64,000 nt of DNA, taken from the NCBI GenBank assembly GCA_052170135.1, contig JBQNBC010000004.1, positions 1 through 64,000 of the forward strand, in the 5' to 3' direction. How positions within the stretch are numbered: position 1 is the first letter of the stretch; the number at the start of each line of letters is the position of its first letter. The stretch is from Wolinella sp052170135 (lineage in GTDB: Bacteria > Campylobacterota > Campylobacteria > Campylobacterales > Helicobacteraceae). Of the stretch, positions 9,076-17,532 are shown piece after piece. The position numbers and the translations under genes are program-made. The notes beneath the pieces were generated by a model. That model saw only the letters and a program-made list of their open reading frames with translations. It ran no database searches and had not been told where the DNA came from.

Positions 9076-9669
9076 ATGAAAGAAATTAACGTTATTTTAT
9101 ATGATAACTTCACTATGCTTGATGCTTTTGGTGCGCTTGAAGTGCTATCACGTCTTGAGAATCATACGATCGGCTACTATTCGTTGCAAGGTGGGGTGGT
9201 TGTGAGCTCTACTGGGGCTCAGATTCTTACTCGTCCGATAAATAGTGCGCAAAAATGCGAGATTCTCCTTATGCCAGGCGGGTTTGGGACACGTTCTTTA
9301 GTGGAGAGCGAGGAGTTTATTGCTTGCCTGCGCGAACTTGCAGAGAATAGCTTGTACGTCCTTGGGGTATGTACAGGTTCGGCACTTTTGGCTAAAACGG
9401 GTTTGCTTGATGGTCGGCAGGCTACGAGCAATAAAATAGCTTTTACGTGGGTAATCTCAAATGGTGAAAATGTAAAATGGGTCAAGTCCGCACGCTGGGT
9501 GAATGATGGGAAATATTACACATCATCTGGGGTTAGCGCTGGGATTGATATGGCACTTAGTTTTGTGCGTGATGTGCACGGAGAGGAGTGCGCGCTAAAA
9601 ATTGCTCGTGTTATGGAGTATGTTATGAATTTTGATAATAAAAAAGATCCGTTTGCGCCAGCTACTTAG
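9076..9669 (+). CDS. DJ-1/PfpI family protein
   Basis: 197-residue class I glutamine-amidotransferase-like fold. The nucleophile elbow is VCTGSALLAK, with the catalytic cysteine in C-T-G, and LMPGGFG gives the upstream conserved acid/glycine loop. The family includes isonitrile hydratase, glyoxalase III-like and ThiJ-like proteins, and the substrate here cannot be told. The TTG at 9064 is in frame, but the ATG at 9076 starts the conserved MKEINVILYDNF strand. The gene stands alone between oppositely oriented neighbours. Confidence 0.82.
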   Translation: MKEINVILYDNFTMLDAFGALEVLSRLENHTIGYYSLQGGVVVSSTGAQILTRPINSAQKCEILLMPGGFGTRSLVESEEFIACLRELAENSLYVLGVCTGSALLAKTGLLDGRQATSNKIAFTWVISNGENVKWVKSARWVNDGKYYTSSGVSAGIDMALSFVRDVHGEECALKIARVMEYVMNFDNKKDPFAPAT

Positions 9670-9886
9670 GCTATTTTGCCCCTTTGAAGAATCGTTATTG
9701 TGTTAGGTTTACGTATATTTTTCTCAAAGCATGTCGTATAAGCGTAGCTTTTGACAAAAGATTATAATTTTTTGGCGTGTTTACGTATTAGTTTGATGTT
9801 ACTCGGATATCCAAAGTCTAACAAAAATAGATAAATATGGTACAAATAGCTTGCTATAAACTCTGAAATTGTATAAGAATCGATTC

Positions 9887-11032
9887 TTAAGAGTTAAAGC
9901 GCTCTAAAATCTCCGCTTCGCATCTTTTTTTGAGTTCTTCGCCTAGGTATGCACCGCTAAAACCCTCCGCCAGAAGCATACTTGGAGTACAAGCAGGAGT
10001 GAATACATTATCGTAGATTTCTAGTTTTTTTGCCATTTTATAAATCTCGGCATCGCCGATTGCTAACCAGTTTTTTAGTGGATATTTGCACGCTATTCTA
10101 ACCATGGATTGTTCGCTTATATTGTGTGCAGGAGTGGCTTGCGATAGCAGGAATGTCGCTAGCTTCTTTGGCATGCTTGGCAGTGAAGAGACGATATGCT
10201 CCATGCTAAAAACCCCAGTGATATGTAGTATAAAAAGTGGCAAAAAAGGCGCAAACTCATGGTTGTTTGGTATTTTACTGAAACGATAATATTCGCGAAC
10301 GACTCGCCAAAACTCCGCACGAGAGATTGTTTTTTTAAAGATTTTTTCATCGAGGTTTAGCACGATTAGTGCGAGGATTCCGCGCATTGGATTGTTTTGC
10401 ATTAGTCCTTTAATCTCTAAAAATATACGTTCGTTGCTTAAATCATCTATTTGTATCTCGCGCATAAGAGCAATGTTTTCGTGTGCAATCTTGAAGTCTA
10501 GCTGGGCGCAGAATCTAGCCGCTCGAAGCACACGTAAGCTATCCTCTGAAAAGTGTTTTGTGGATACAACTCTAAGCGTGTGAGAATCTATATCGCCAAG
10601 TCCACCAAAGAAGTCTAGAATCTCTCCTGTGCGCAGATTTAGCATGAGTGCATTGACTGTAAAATCACGCCTTAGTGCTGCCTTATGCGGTGAGCTGGCG
10701 TATTCTATGCTAAATCCGCGATGACCTTTTGTAATTTTGCGTTCACATCTAGGTAAGGAGAGGTCTATTCCGTTCCACTTGTATACAAAAAAGCTCTTAC
10801 CAACGCCAATTGCACCGATTTTTTGCATTAGATTCTCAAATTGTGCTGGAGTAATCCCGTGCAGCTCAATGTCAAGGTCTTTTGGGGCTTTACCAAGAAG
10901 GAAGTCTCGCACCGAGCCACCAACTGCGTAAACGTCTAAGCGCGCCACTTCTTGCTCTAAAAGCTCTAAAAGTTCCAGTAAGATACTTAAAAGTTCAGGT
11001 GTGAGCGAGCTTAAGAATCTATCTATCAACAA
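9887..11032 (-). CDS. cca: CCA tRNA nucleotidyltransferase / poly(A) polymerase family
   Basis: Adds or repairs the 3' CCA of tRNAs. The nucleotidyltransferase motif is YAVGGSVRDFLLG followed by the DLDIE metal-binding acids (residues 35-58), then RRDFTVNALMLN and EDSLRVLRAARF, the conserved ribose and base recognition segments. The 381-residue length suits a class II enzyme. All four tRNAs seen in this window encode CCA, so repair is the likely main role. Its first 14 bases overlap the end of arsS on the same strand. Confidence 0.92.
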   Translation of the reverse strand: MLIDRFLSSLTPELLSILLELLELLEQEVARLDVYAVGGSVRDFLLGKAPKDLDIELHGITPAQFENLMQKIGAIGVGKSFFVYKWNGIDLSLPRCERKITKGHRGFSIEYASSPHKAALRRDFTVNALMLNLRTGEILDFFGGLGDIDSHTLRVVSTKHFSEDSLRVLRAARFCAQLDFKIAHENIALMREIQIDDLSNERIFLEIKGLMQNNPMRGILALIVLNLDEKIFKKTISRAEFWRVVREYYRFSKIPNNHEFAPFLPLFILHITGVFSMEHIVSSLPSMPKKLATFLLSQATPAHNISEQSMVRIACKYPLKNWLAIGDAEIYKMAKKLEIYDNVFTPACTPSMLLAEGFSGAYLGEELKKRCEAEILERFNS

Positions 11033-12248
11033 TAACGCCTTTGATAATAAAGCAGTGTGCTCCGCCCTCGTATCGATAATATAGGCTTAAATCTTGCGCT
11101 TCTAGCGTGTTTTTGGCGATGTATAGTCCAAGCCCAAGCCCTTTGCTGCTTGGATTCTTTGCATCTTTGAAGAATGGCTTAAAATAGTCCATTATATCGT
11201 GCTCTAGTGGTGGTGCAAAGTTTTTAATAATTAGACAATCTTTGAAAATCTCGAGCGACACTTGCCCATTTTTTGTGTATTTTATGGCATTGTCAAGGAG
11301 GTTTTTAATAGCCAATGAAAGCATTTCAAAATCGGCATACACTATAGCCTCATGCGCTGGAAGTTCAAGTAGTGAACTGGTTTGCTCTGGCTCTATCATT
11401 AGATTTTTTAGCACGTGGTGAAGAATTGTATGCAGTCGATACTCATTTTTTGATATTTTATAGTTTTTGGAGCTCATCTCCTCTATTTTTGCAAACTCAT
11501 CAATGAGCGAATTCAGCCTATCAAATACTGAACAAAGCCGTTCCCTGTGTCGCTCTGTGTCTATCATCTCTGCTACGATTCTTCCCTTTGTGATGGGTGT
11601 CTTTAGCTCATGCATGATGGTGCGCAAAAACAGATGCCGAGACTCGTTTAGTGCGGCTATTTTTTTAACGGCATTATCAAACTCATTTGCCAGCTCGCCA
11701 ATCTCATCATCTTGGGATAGGGCGCAGTTTATATTTGTACTACCCTCGGCAAATTTACGAATCTCCTTACGTATGCTTTTTAAGGGCAATAAGCTTTTTA
11801 TCACTAAGACATATAAAAATACAACAATAAATAGGGCTATTAGTGTGATGATATAGTAGTTTTTGAAGCTTGCTTTGAAAGAATCTCTATAAAGTGTAAG
11901 CTCAAGTGGTGTCTGTAAAAGTAGATATACGGCTTCTCCATCACGCACCACGCGTGCTACCACGCCTTGAAAGCTTGGATCGATTTGCTGCGCGAGTTTC
12001 CCTTTTAGCTTTTTGTCATCAACGACATGAAAATCAAGCTCGTTTAGATATTTTTTTATGAGTGTTATATCTCCGCCATAGCGCATGATTTGGTTTATTG
12101 TGGCGATGAATTGTCCGTATTTTCGCTGTGATTCTGTATGTTCTTTGTCAATTTGGGATTTTATGAAATAGAGCGAAAATGCACTGAGGCTAACTAGCGC
12201 AACAGCAAAGAGAATCGTGATTTTGGCGATAATCGAGTTTTTATTCAT
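11019..12248 (-). CDS. arsS: Membrane sensor histidine kinase (ArsS-like)
   Basis: 409 residues: membrane helix about 7-29, a periplasmic sensor of roughly 100 residues, a second helix near 132-152, HAMP region, then the dimerisation helix with the phospho-acceptor in RTIMHELKTPITKGR, the N-box NLLDNAIKYT and G-box SSKGLGLGLYIAKN. Sequence style and the pairing with the regulator resemble H. pylori ArsS (HP0165), which senses acid through periplasmic histidines. Whether the signal here is pH is inference. Overlaps arsR by 8 bases and cca by 14. Confidence 0.85.
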   Translation of the reverse strand: MNKNSIIAKITILFAVALVSLSAFSLYFIKSQIDKEHTESQRKYGQFIATINQIMRYGGDITLIKKYLNELDFHVVDDKKLKGKLAQQIDPSFQGVVARVVRDGEAVYLLLQTPLELTLYRDSFKASFKNYYIITLIALFIVVFLYVLVIKSLLPLKSIRKEIRKFAEGSTNINCALSQDDEIGELANEFDNAVKKIAALNESRHLFLRTIMHELKTPITKGRIVAEMIDTERHRERLCSVFDRLNSLIDEFAKIEEMSSKNYKISKNEYRLHTILHHVLKNLMIEPEQTSSLLELPAHEAIVYADFEMLSLAIKNLLDNAIKYTKNGQVSLEIFKDCLIIKNFAPPLEHDIMDYFKPFFKDAKNPSSKGLGLGLYIAKNTLEAQDLSLYYRYEGGAHCFIIKGVIVDR

Positions 12249-12930
12249 TTTCTAGCTTGTATCCGATACCACGCACAGATAGAATGTGTGTTGGATTCTT
12301 TGGATTTTCCTCTATTTTGGAGCGTAGACGCCCGATGATGACATCGATACTTTTGTTTGAACTATCTGGATTTATTGACGGTGAGTGTGCGACTATCTCT
12401 TCGCGTGATACTACTACGCCTTTTTTATTTATCATGTAAGAGAGAATCTCATACTCGCCACGCGTAAGCTCGAGCTGAGAATCGCGAAAATATATGACTC
12501 TCGCCTCCTCTTCTAATTTGAAAACAGAAGGCGAGATAAAGCCATCTGGAGGGGTTGGAGTTTTTTGTGTGTTATAACGACGCAAGACGCTATGAATGCG
12601 CGCTATAAGCTCTTTTGGATCGTATGGCTTTGGGATGTAGTCATCTGCGCCATACTCTAGCCCAGTGACCTTATCGTTTATATCGCTTCGTGCCGATGAG
12701 ATTATGATGGGGATATTTTTTTGCTTGGCGACTCTCTTGCAAACTTCAAGTCCATCGAGATTAGGCAGAGTCAAATCTAAAAGAAGGAGGTCAAAATGTC
12801 TAGTGCCTATCGCACTCATGCCTGTATAGGGCTCATCAAAGCTTGTAACATTCATGTCGTGTTCTTCGAGGTATTCGCTAAGAATCGCCGCCAGCTCCAA
12901 ATCATCTTCAATCATCAAAATCTCTAACAT
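12241..12930 (-). CDS. arsR: OmpR-family response regulator (ArsR-like)
   Basis: 229-residue regulator. The receiver domain carries acidic residues IEDD at 7-10, phospho-acceptor Asp52 in LLLLDLTLP, the Thr/Ser switch in IIISSARSD and Lys in PKPYDPKEL. The C-terminal winged helix (about 130-229) reads LTRGEYEILSYMI and SIDVIIGRLRSKI, ending RGIGYKLE. It resembles H. pylori ArsR (HP0166). First gene of the arsR-arsS-cca transcript. Confidence 0.88.
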   Translation of the reverse strand: MLEILMIEDDLELAAILSEYLEEHDMNVTSFDEPYTGMSAIGTRHFDLLLLDLTLPNLDGLEVCKRVAKQKNIPIIISSARSDINDKVTGLEYGADDYIPKPYDPKELIARIHSVLRRYNTQKTPTPPDGFISPSVFKLEEEARVIYFRDSQLELTRGEYEILSYMINKKGVVVSREEIVAHSPSINPDSSNKSIDVIIGRLRSKIEENPKNPTHILSVRGIGYKLENE

Positions 12931-13077
12931 GAGTCTCCTAATCTACAAAAGGAGGAATTTGGTCTATATCTAAAGGAGGAAGGAATCACAATCATTAACA
13001 CAAAGTTAGAGAAGGGACTCATGCTGTTTTGCGATAAATTTTTAAAGAACATCTCACAAATGCTTCTCTGATAAGAA

Positions 13078-13106
13078 TTTATGAAAGCGCTGCAAGCATT
13101 CATAAA
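13078..13106. repeat. Inverted repeat TTTATGAA...TTCATAAA upstream of arsR
   Basis: Perfect 8-bp arms at 13078-13085 and 13099-13106, extended inward by GC/GC after one mismatch. It could be a protein-binding operator or an RNA hairpin in the arsR leader, which starts 150 bases away. Confidence 0.5.
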
Positions 13107-13136
13107 ACACGAGCAGAGTGCACCTATAAGACGACT

Positions 13137-13192
13137 TGAGACTTTTGTTGAGGTTTCGCACTCCAAGTAGCGTCTGCACTCGCTACTTTTTT
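13137..13192 (+). ncRNA. Candidate small RNA opposite the arsR leader
   Basis: A -10-like TATAAG at 13125-13130 would start a plus-strand transcript near 13137, which would end about 55 nt later at a perfect intrinsic terminator. No ORF lies in it and the nearest plus-strand gene is far away. The 534-base gap 12931-13464 otherwise shows no supported gene. This is inference from promoter and terminator spacing only. Confidence 0.35.
13166..13192 (+). terminator. Intrinsic terminator on the plus strand in the arsR upstream region
   Basis: AGTAGCG (13166-13172), loop of 8, CGCTACT (13181-13187), then continuing T to 13192. The perfect 7-bp stem plus T tract is a textbook terminator, but no recognised plus-strand gene precedes it. 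Confidence 0.6.
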
Positions 13193-13464
13193 GTGGATTT
13201 CCCAAAAGGCAAAACCAAACAGGTAGCGCAGAGATTGGGGTGGGGGAATATTCTCTAGCGACTATATGTTTGCTTGCTTTAAATAGAGTCGAGCTTCTTT
13301 CGTCTCTATCTCTCACCTTTGTCTCTCCAGGTTGAGATGTTGGAAGTGTAGAAAATTAAAGTAAATGGAGAGTAAATGAATAATTATTGTGCGTGATATA
13401 TTCACGGATTTTCTAGTAATAATTAAAAAATAGCTAGGTTTTTGCATGGGTTTAGAGACTATTT

Positions 13465-13848
13465 TTATTCCTCTAGTCGTTCATCTATTACAGATAATAG
13501 ATATTCAAGGAAGTTCAAAATCAATTCAACTTTTGCCTCCATGTGGCGATTATTTGGCGATTGCATGCCTTCGAAAAGCACTAGTGTGCGCTCTTTAAGC
13601 GCCTCTAGGAATCTGCGCTCTTTTTCACTCATTGCACTAGGGTCGCCATCGTCTAAATCTCCACTGGTAACAAGTGTTGGCAATGGTTGCTCTGTGGGTT
13701 TTGATTCGCTTGTAGCAATGTATGCACTTGGACTGGATTCTTGTGTGAGTGGCATCTTCGCCATTTGCTCCATGATTCCGTTGAGTTCGGAATCTACATC
13801 ATCATTTAACTCAGCTATCGTTGATAATACAGCCTCTTTTAGCTCCAT
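13465..13848 (-). CDS. CiaD-like conserved protein
   Basis: 127 residues, acidic and without membrane segments. The C-terminal 50 residues, from EKERRFLEALKERTLVLFEG to LNFLEYLLSVIDERLEE, match my memory of the conserved region of Campylobacter CiaD (Cj0788) and its Helicobacter relatives. Genes of this kind lie near cca in Campylobacter, as here. In C. jejuni CiaD is a secreted effector of invasion, and a function here is not shown. The start is taken at ATG 13848, since an upstream GTG in frame sits on the putative ribosome site. It overlaps the TPR gene by 10 bases. Confidence 0.7.
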   Translation of the reverse strand: MELKEAVLSTIAELNDDVDSELNGIMEQMAKMPLTQESSPSAYIATSESKPTEQPLPTLVTSGDLDDGDPSAMSEKERRFLEALKERTLVLFEGMQSPNNRHMEAKVELILNFLEYLLSVIDERLEE

Positions 13849-14087
13849 AGTTTGACAAGCCACCTTTCAAATTCATTCATCTCGATTTCCGTATCCATTC
13901 TGACGAAAAACTTTTTCATCTCTTCATTTACACCATGATAGTGCTTACGCTCGCCAGTTAGGCGGCGTATTGCTATTTTTGCCTCTTCATTATCAGGCTC
14001 TTTTTTGAGAATCTCTTTGTAAATCTCTAACGCCTCTTCTTTCATGCCTTGTAGCTCATAGATTGAGGCTAGAGTGAGTGTTTTCAT
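13839..14087 (-). CDS. Small TPR protein
   Basis: 82 residues. Residues 3-50 form a tetratricopeptide-like helix pair (LASIYELQGMKEEALEIYKE followed by PDNEEAKIAIRRL), then a short acidic tail. Likely a small scaffold or adaptor. It lies between leuB and the CiaD-like gene with 3-base and overlapping junctions, so the three are one transcript. No specific function is known to me. Confidence 0.75.
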   Translation of the reverse strand: MKTLTLASIYELQGMKEEALEIYKEILKKEPDNEEAKIAIRRLTGERKHYHGVNEEMKKFFVRMDTEIEMNEFERWLVKLWS

Positions 14088-14090
14088 TTA

Positions 14091-15167
14091 TTAATTCCGT
14101 TTTGCCGCATAGTTAGCGATGATTGAGCCCATCTCTTCTGTTGTGCATGTTTCTCGTGCGCCAAATGCTGCGATATCTTTTGTTCGATATCCTTCTTTGA
14201 GCGTTTCGGCTATCGCTTTGTCTATTGTGTCTGCTGCCTCACTCTCGCCTAGCGAATGGCGTAACATCATCGATGCTGATGCTATTGTAGCGATTGGGTT
14301 TGCGATTCCTTGCCCTGCGATATCTGGTGCACTACCGTGGATTGGCTCATATAGCGCAGCCTTGCCGCCAATTGAGGCTGATGGTAGCAGCCCAATGGAG
14401 CCACTTAGCATGCTCGCTTCATCGCTTAATATATCACCAAATAGATTTCCAGTAAGAATCACATCAAACTGTCGAGGGTCGCGGATGAGTTGCATTGAGG
14501 CGTTGTCCACATACATGTGGCTTAGCTCGACTTCTGGATATTCGCTTGCGATTCTTGTTACGGTTTCGCGCCATAGTTGGCTTACATCTAGGACGTTTGC
14601 TTTATCTACTGAGCAGACACGCTTTTTGCGCTTCATTGCTGCTTGAAATGCTACATGCGCGATTCTCTCTATCTCTGGAACTGAGTAGGCCATTGTATTA
14701 AATGCTCTATCGCCTTCTCTGCCTTTTGGCTCTCCAAAGTAGATCCCCCCGATTAATTCGCGAACGACTAAGATATCGACGCCTTTAACTACCGATTCTT
14801 TTAGTGTGCTTGCTTCTAACAGCTCATCATAGACAGTTGTTGGGCGTAGATTTGCGAATATCTCTAATGATTTTCGTAGGCGTAAAAGTCCGCTTTCTGG
14901 GCGTAGATTCCTAGGGAGTGTGTCCCATTTCTCGCCACCTATCGCGCCAAAAAGCACCGCATCAGATGCGAGGCAACCAGAAATCGTCTCCTCTGGTAGT
15001 GGGTCGCCAGCTATATCATAGGCTATTCCCCCCATTAGGTAGTCGCTATACTGGAGATCAAACCCATACACGTAAGCCACAGCATCTAGCACTTTTTTCG
15101 CCTCATCTACTATCTCCGGACCTATGCCATCGCCCTTTATTACGGCAATTTTATACTTTTTACTCAT
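14091..15167 (-). CDS. leuB: 3-isopropylmalate dehydrogenase
   Basis: Oxidises and decarboxylates 3-isopropylmalate in leucine synthesis, using NAD. Visible family motifs are KIAVIKGDGIGPEIV at the N-terminus, RPESGLLRLRKSL, VRELIGGIYFGEP, the metal-binding NLFGDILSDEASML, and EPIHGSAPDIAGQG near the C-terminus. The length of 358 is normal. It overlaps leuD by 4 bases. leuA and leuC are not in the window. Confidence 0.95.
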   Translation of the reverse strand: MSKKYKIAVIKGDGIGPEIVDEAKKVLDAVAYVYGFDLQYSDYLMGGIAYDIAGDPLPEETISGCLASDAVLFGAIGGEKWDTLPRNLRPESGLLRLRKSLEIFANLRPTTVYDELLEASTLKESVVKGVDILVVRELIGGIYFGEPKGREGDRAFNTMAYSVPEIERIAHVAFQAAMKRKKRVCSVDKANVLDVSQLWRETVTRIASEYPEVELSHMYVDNASMQLIRDPRQFDVILTGNLFGDILSDEASMLSGSIGLLPSASIGGKAALYEPIHGSAPDIAGQGIANPIATIASASMMLRHSLGESEAADTIDKAIAETLKEGYRTKDIAAFGARETCTTEEMGSIIANYAAKRN

Positions 15168-15667
15168 AGATTCCCCTCCTTGATTTTTTCGCGCGCGTAT
15201 TCTATTAGTCCGCCACTCTCTAAAAGCTCCATCATAAACTGAGGAATCGGTTTAAAGTGATACTCTCTATTTTTAGTCAGATTCTTGATTACTCCAGCGC
15301 GCATATCTACGACTAGGCTGTCGCCCTCGCTAATGTCATCTGTTTCTTGTATTTCTAGTATCGGAAAGCCCGTATTAAAAGCATTTCGATAAAAAATGCG
15401 TGCAAAGCTTTTTGCAATAATCGCGCCTACTCCAGCGGCTTTTAGCGCGATAGGTGCATGTTCTCGACTGCTACCGCAACCGAAGTTTTCTCCAGCAACG
15501 ATGAAGTCTCCGCCCCTAAAATGCTCCAGAAAGTCTGGGCGCGCGTCCTCCATGACGTGCTTTGCTAGTGTCGCTGGGTCGCTTGTGTTTAAATAGCGAG
15601 CCGCGATGATTAAGTCTGTGTCGATATTTTCGCCAAACTTCCAAACTCTGCCCTCTTTACTGCCCAT
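15164..15667 (-). CDS. leuD: 3-isopropylmalate dehydratase small subunit
   Basis: Swivelling-domain subunit of isopropylmalate isomerase. Typical residues are WKFGENIDTDLIIAARYLN near the start and GGDFIVAGENFGCGSSREHAP, then KSFARIFYRNAFNTG. 167 residues, as expected for the bacterial/archaeal short form. It is the first gene of the leuD-leuB-TPR-ciaD-like run. The large subunit LeuC must be encoded elsewhere. Confidence 0.95.
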   Translation of the reverse strand: MGSKEGRVWKFGENIDTDLIIAARYLNTSDPATLAKHVMEDARPDFLEHFRGGDFIVAGENFGCGSSREHAPIALKAAGVGAIIAKSFARIFYRNAFNTGFPILEIQETDDISEGDSLVVDMRAGVIKNLTKNREYHFKPIPQFMMELLESGGLIEYAREKIKEGNL

Positions 15668-15750
15668 TGTTGCTACCTTTTTTAGGGTTTAGTTGTGGAT
15701 TTTAGCCTTTTTTGCGTTAAGGAAATCTTGTTTGGTGTCCTCTTTCTTTT

Positions 15751-15774
15751 CGTTATATTTTTATTTATAATACG
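15751..15774 (+). promoter_or_regulatory. ModE operator over the modE promoter
   Basis: CGTTATAT, 8 bases, ATAATACG: near-exact match in halves and 24-bp spacing to the E. coli ModE site known from modA (CGTTATAT-N8-ACATAACG). The -10 TATAAT at 15766-15771 lies inside the right half, so bound ModE-molybdate should block transcription. It sits 47 bases before the modE start. Confidence 0.7.
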
Positions 15775-15820
15775 CTGCCTGCTTGCGTTTGGAATTTTCA
15801 AAATTTAAAAGGATGGCATC

Positions 15821-16597
15821 ATGGAAGTTAGCGGTCGTATATGGATAAATCGCAATCAAGCCAGCTATTTGGGGCGCGGGAGAATCGAGCTTTTGGAGCA
15901 GGTAAAGCTACATGGGTCGATTCTTCAAGCGGCAAAAGCAATGAAGATGAGTTATAAGGCTGCGTGGGATTCCATTAATACGATGAATAATCTCTCGCCC
16001 ATAAATCTTGTCGAGCGTGTAAGCGGCGGCAGAGGTGGTGGTGGGACGCGCGTAACAGAGGCTGGCGAGAATGCTATTAGGACTTTTAGAGAGTGCGAGC
16101 GTGTGCAGGAGAGGCTCTTTGAGGTGATTGGTGATTCTTTAGAAGATTGGAATCTGGCTATAGAAAAGATGAGGAGAATTAGTATGAAGACAAGTGCACG
16201 AAATCATTTTAGTGGCGTTGTCCGCCATGTGAAACGAGGCGCTGTAAATGCTGAAGTTTTGCTTGATATTGGTGGAGCGGAGATTTGTGCGGTGATTACA
16301 AATGCTTCTGTTGGAGAGCTGGGCTTGGATGTAGGCACAAATGCTAGTGCGATCATAAAGGCAAATTGGGTAATGCTAGCCACTGGAAATCTAGAAAAAA
16401 TCAGTGCCCGAAACTGCCTAAAAGGCGTGGTGAGTGAAATCACAAAAGGTGAGGTGAGTGCTGAGGTCAAGCTAAAAGTCGGTGATAGGAATCTAGTCTC
16501 TGTGGTGACAAATGATGCCGTGGAGAATCTAGAGCTAGAGGTAGGCAAAGAGGCGTGGGCGATCATAAAAGCTAGCAACGTCTTAATAGGAATTTAA
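15821..16597 (+). CDS. modE: Molybdate-responsive regulator ModE
   Basis: 258 residues. The N-terminal winged helix (about 15-110) contains GRIELLEQVKLHGSILQAAKAMKMSYKAAW, the LysR-like ModE DNA-binding helix, and SGGRGGGGTRVTEAG. Two Mop/TOBE molybdate-binding repeats follow, SARNHFSGVV... (about 128-190) and SARNCLKGVVSEITKGEVSAEV (about 197-258). This two-Mop layout is that of full-length ModE. It precedes the transporter genes, with operators at its own promoter and at modA. Confidence 0.93.
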   Translation: MEVSGRIWINRNQASYLGRGRIELLEQVKLHGSILQAAKAMKMSYKAAWDSINTMNNLSPINLVERVSGGRGGGGTRVTEAGENAIRTFRECERVQERLFEVIGDSLEDWNLAIEKMRRISMKTSARNHFSGVVRHVKRGAVNAEVLLDIGGAEICAVITNASVGELGLDVGTNASAIIKANWVMLATGNLEKISARNCLKGVVSEITKGEVSAEVKLKVGDRNLVSVVTNDAVENLELEVGKEAWAIIKASNVLIGI

Positions 16598-16623
16598 CGT
16601 TAGTTTTGGCTTTTTATGTATAG

Positions 16624-16647
16624 CGTTATATGTAAAAAAATATAAAT
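16624..16647 (+). promoter_or_regulatory. Second ModE-like site before modA
   Basis: An exact left half CGTTATAT at 16624-16631 is followed by an A/T-rich degenerate right half ATATAAAT. It sits 17 bases before the modA start, overlapping the likely promoter or leader. The weak right half lowers confidence. Confidence 0.45.
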
Positions 16648-16663
16648 ATAAAGGATGGATGTT

Positions 16664-17407
16664 ATGAAAAAGCTTTCAATTTTGGTTTGGATACTTGCTT
16701 TGAGTGCGCAACTCTATGCAGAAAAGATAAATGTCTTTGTTGCGGCAAGTGCGCGATATGCGATGAGCGAAGTTCGTGAGGAGTTTTTAAAGAATCGCTC
16801 TAGCGATGAGATTGAGCTTAGTTTTGGTGCATCTGGCAAGGCGTATCAGCAGCTAAAGGCTGGATTCCCATTTGATATGTATATGGCGGCTGATTCTAAG
16901 TATCCAGCACAGGTCAAGAGTGATGGTAATGCCGCTGGTGAGCCAAGAGTCTACGCGCTTGGGGCGGTGGCGTTGTATTCGCTTGATGAGGCATTGCTAA
17001 AAGATGGTGTTGCAGTTGCTAAGCGTGTTAAAAACTTTTCAATAGCAAATCCAAAGGTTGCACCTTATGGCGTCGCTGCTGTTGAGATTCTTAAAAGCAG
17101 TGGAGTTTATGACGAAGTAGAACCAAAGCTAGTTCTTGGCGATAATATATCTCAGGCAGTGCATTTTGTAGATAGTGGTGCTGCTGAAGTAGGGCTTGTC
17201 GCGCTATCACTTTTACGTCAGGGAGATGGGGCAAAAGGGAAATATGTAGTAATCGCCCAAAGTGAGCACGCACCGCTAAAACAATCTTTTGTAATTACAA
17301 AGCGTGCAGAAAATAGTGTGCTAGCAAAGGAGTTTGCTGAGTTCATAGTCTCTAAAAGAGCGCATGAGATTTTTGAAAAATATGGCTTTAGTGCACCAAA
17401 AGAGTGA
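16664..17407 (+). CDS. modA: Molybdate ABC transporter, periplasmic binding protein
   Basis: 247 residues with a signal peptide (about 1-19, ending LYA). The mature part starts KINVFVAASARYAMSEV, the usual ModA first strand with the anion-binding serine, and has FGASGKAYQQLKAG and the hinge region DMYMAADSKYP. It captures molybdate or tungstate in the periplasm. Of the three clustered ATGs, 16664 is chosen because AAGGA lies 8 bases upstream and signal-peptide residues MKKLS follow. Confidence 0.9.
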   Translation: MKKLSILVWILALSAQLYAEKINVFVAASARYAMSEVREEFLKNRSSDEIELSFGASGKAYQQLKAGFPFDMYMAADSKYPAQVKSDGNAAGEPRVYALGAVALYSLDEALLKDGVAVAKRVKNFSIANPKVAPYGVAAVEILKSSGVYDEVEPKLVLGDNISQAVHFVDSGAAEVGLVALSLLRQGDGAKGKYVVIAQSEHAPLKQSFVITKRAENSVLAKEFAEFIVSKRAHEIFEKYGFSAPKE

Positions 17408-17532
17408 GAATCGCGGTCGATTTTTTACTTTTAGCACCATAGAGCAATAAAACGGTGCGAGGTAGTGTGAGAATCTTTGAGTAAATGTCAAAGATTGATT
17501 TAAAACTTAGCGCAATGTATAAAAGGGCGAAA

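Noticed and set aside
12924..13316. 130-codon minus-strand ORF upstream of arsR
   Set aside because: Serine/cysteine-rich random composition, no ribosome site, overlaps arsR and the hairpin/terminator structures of the intergenic region.
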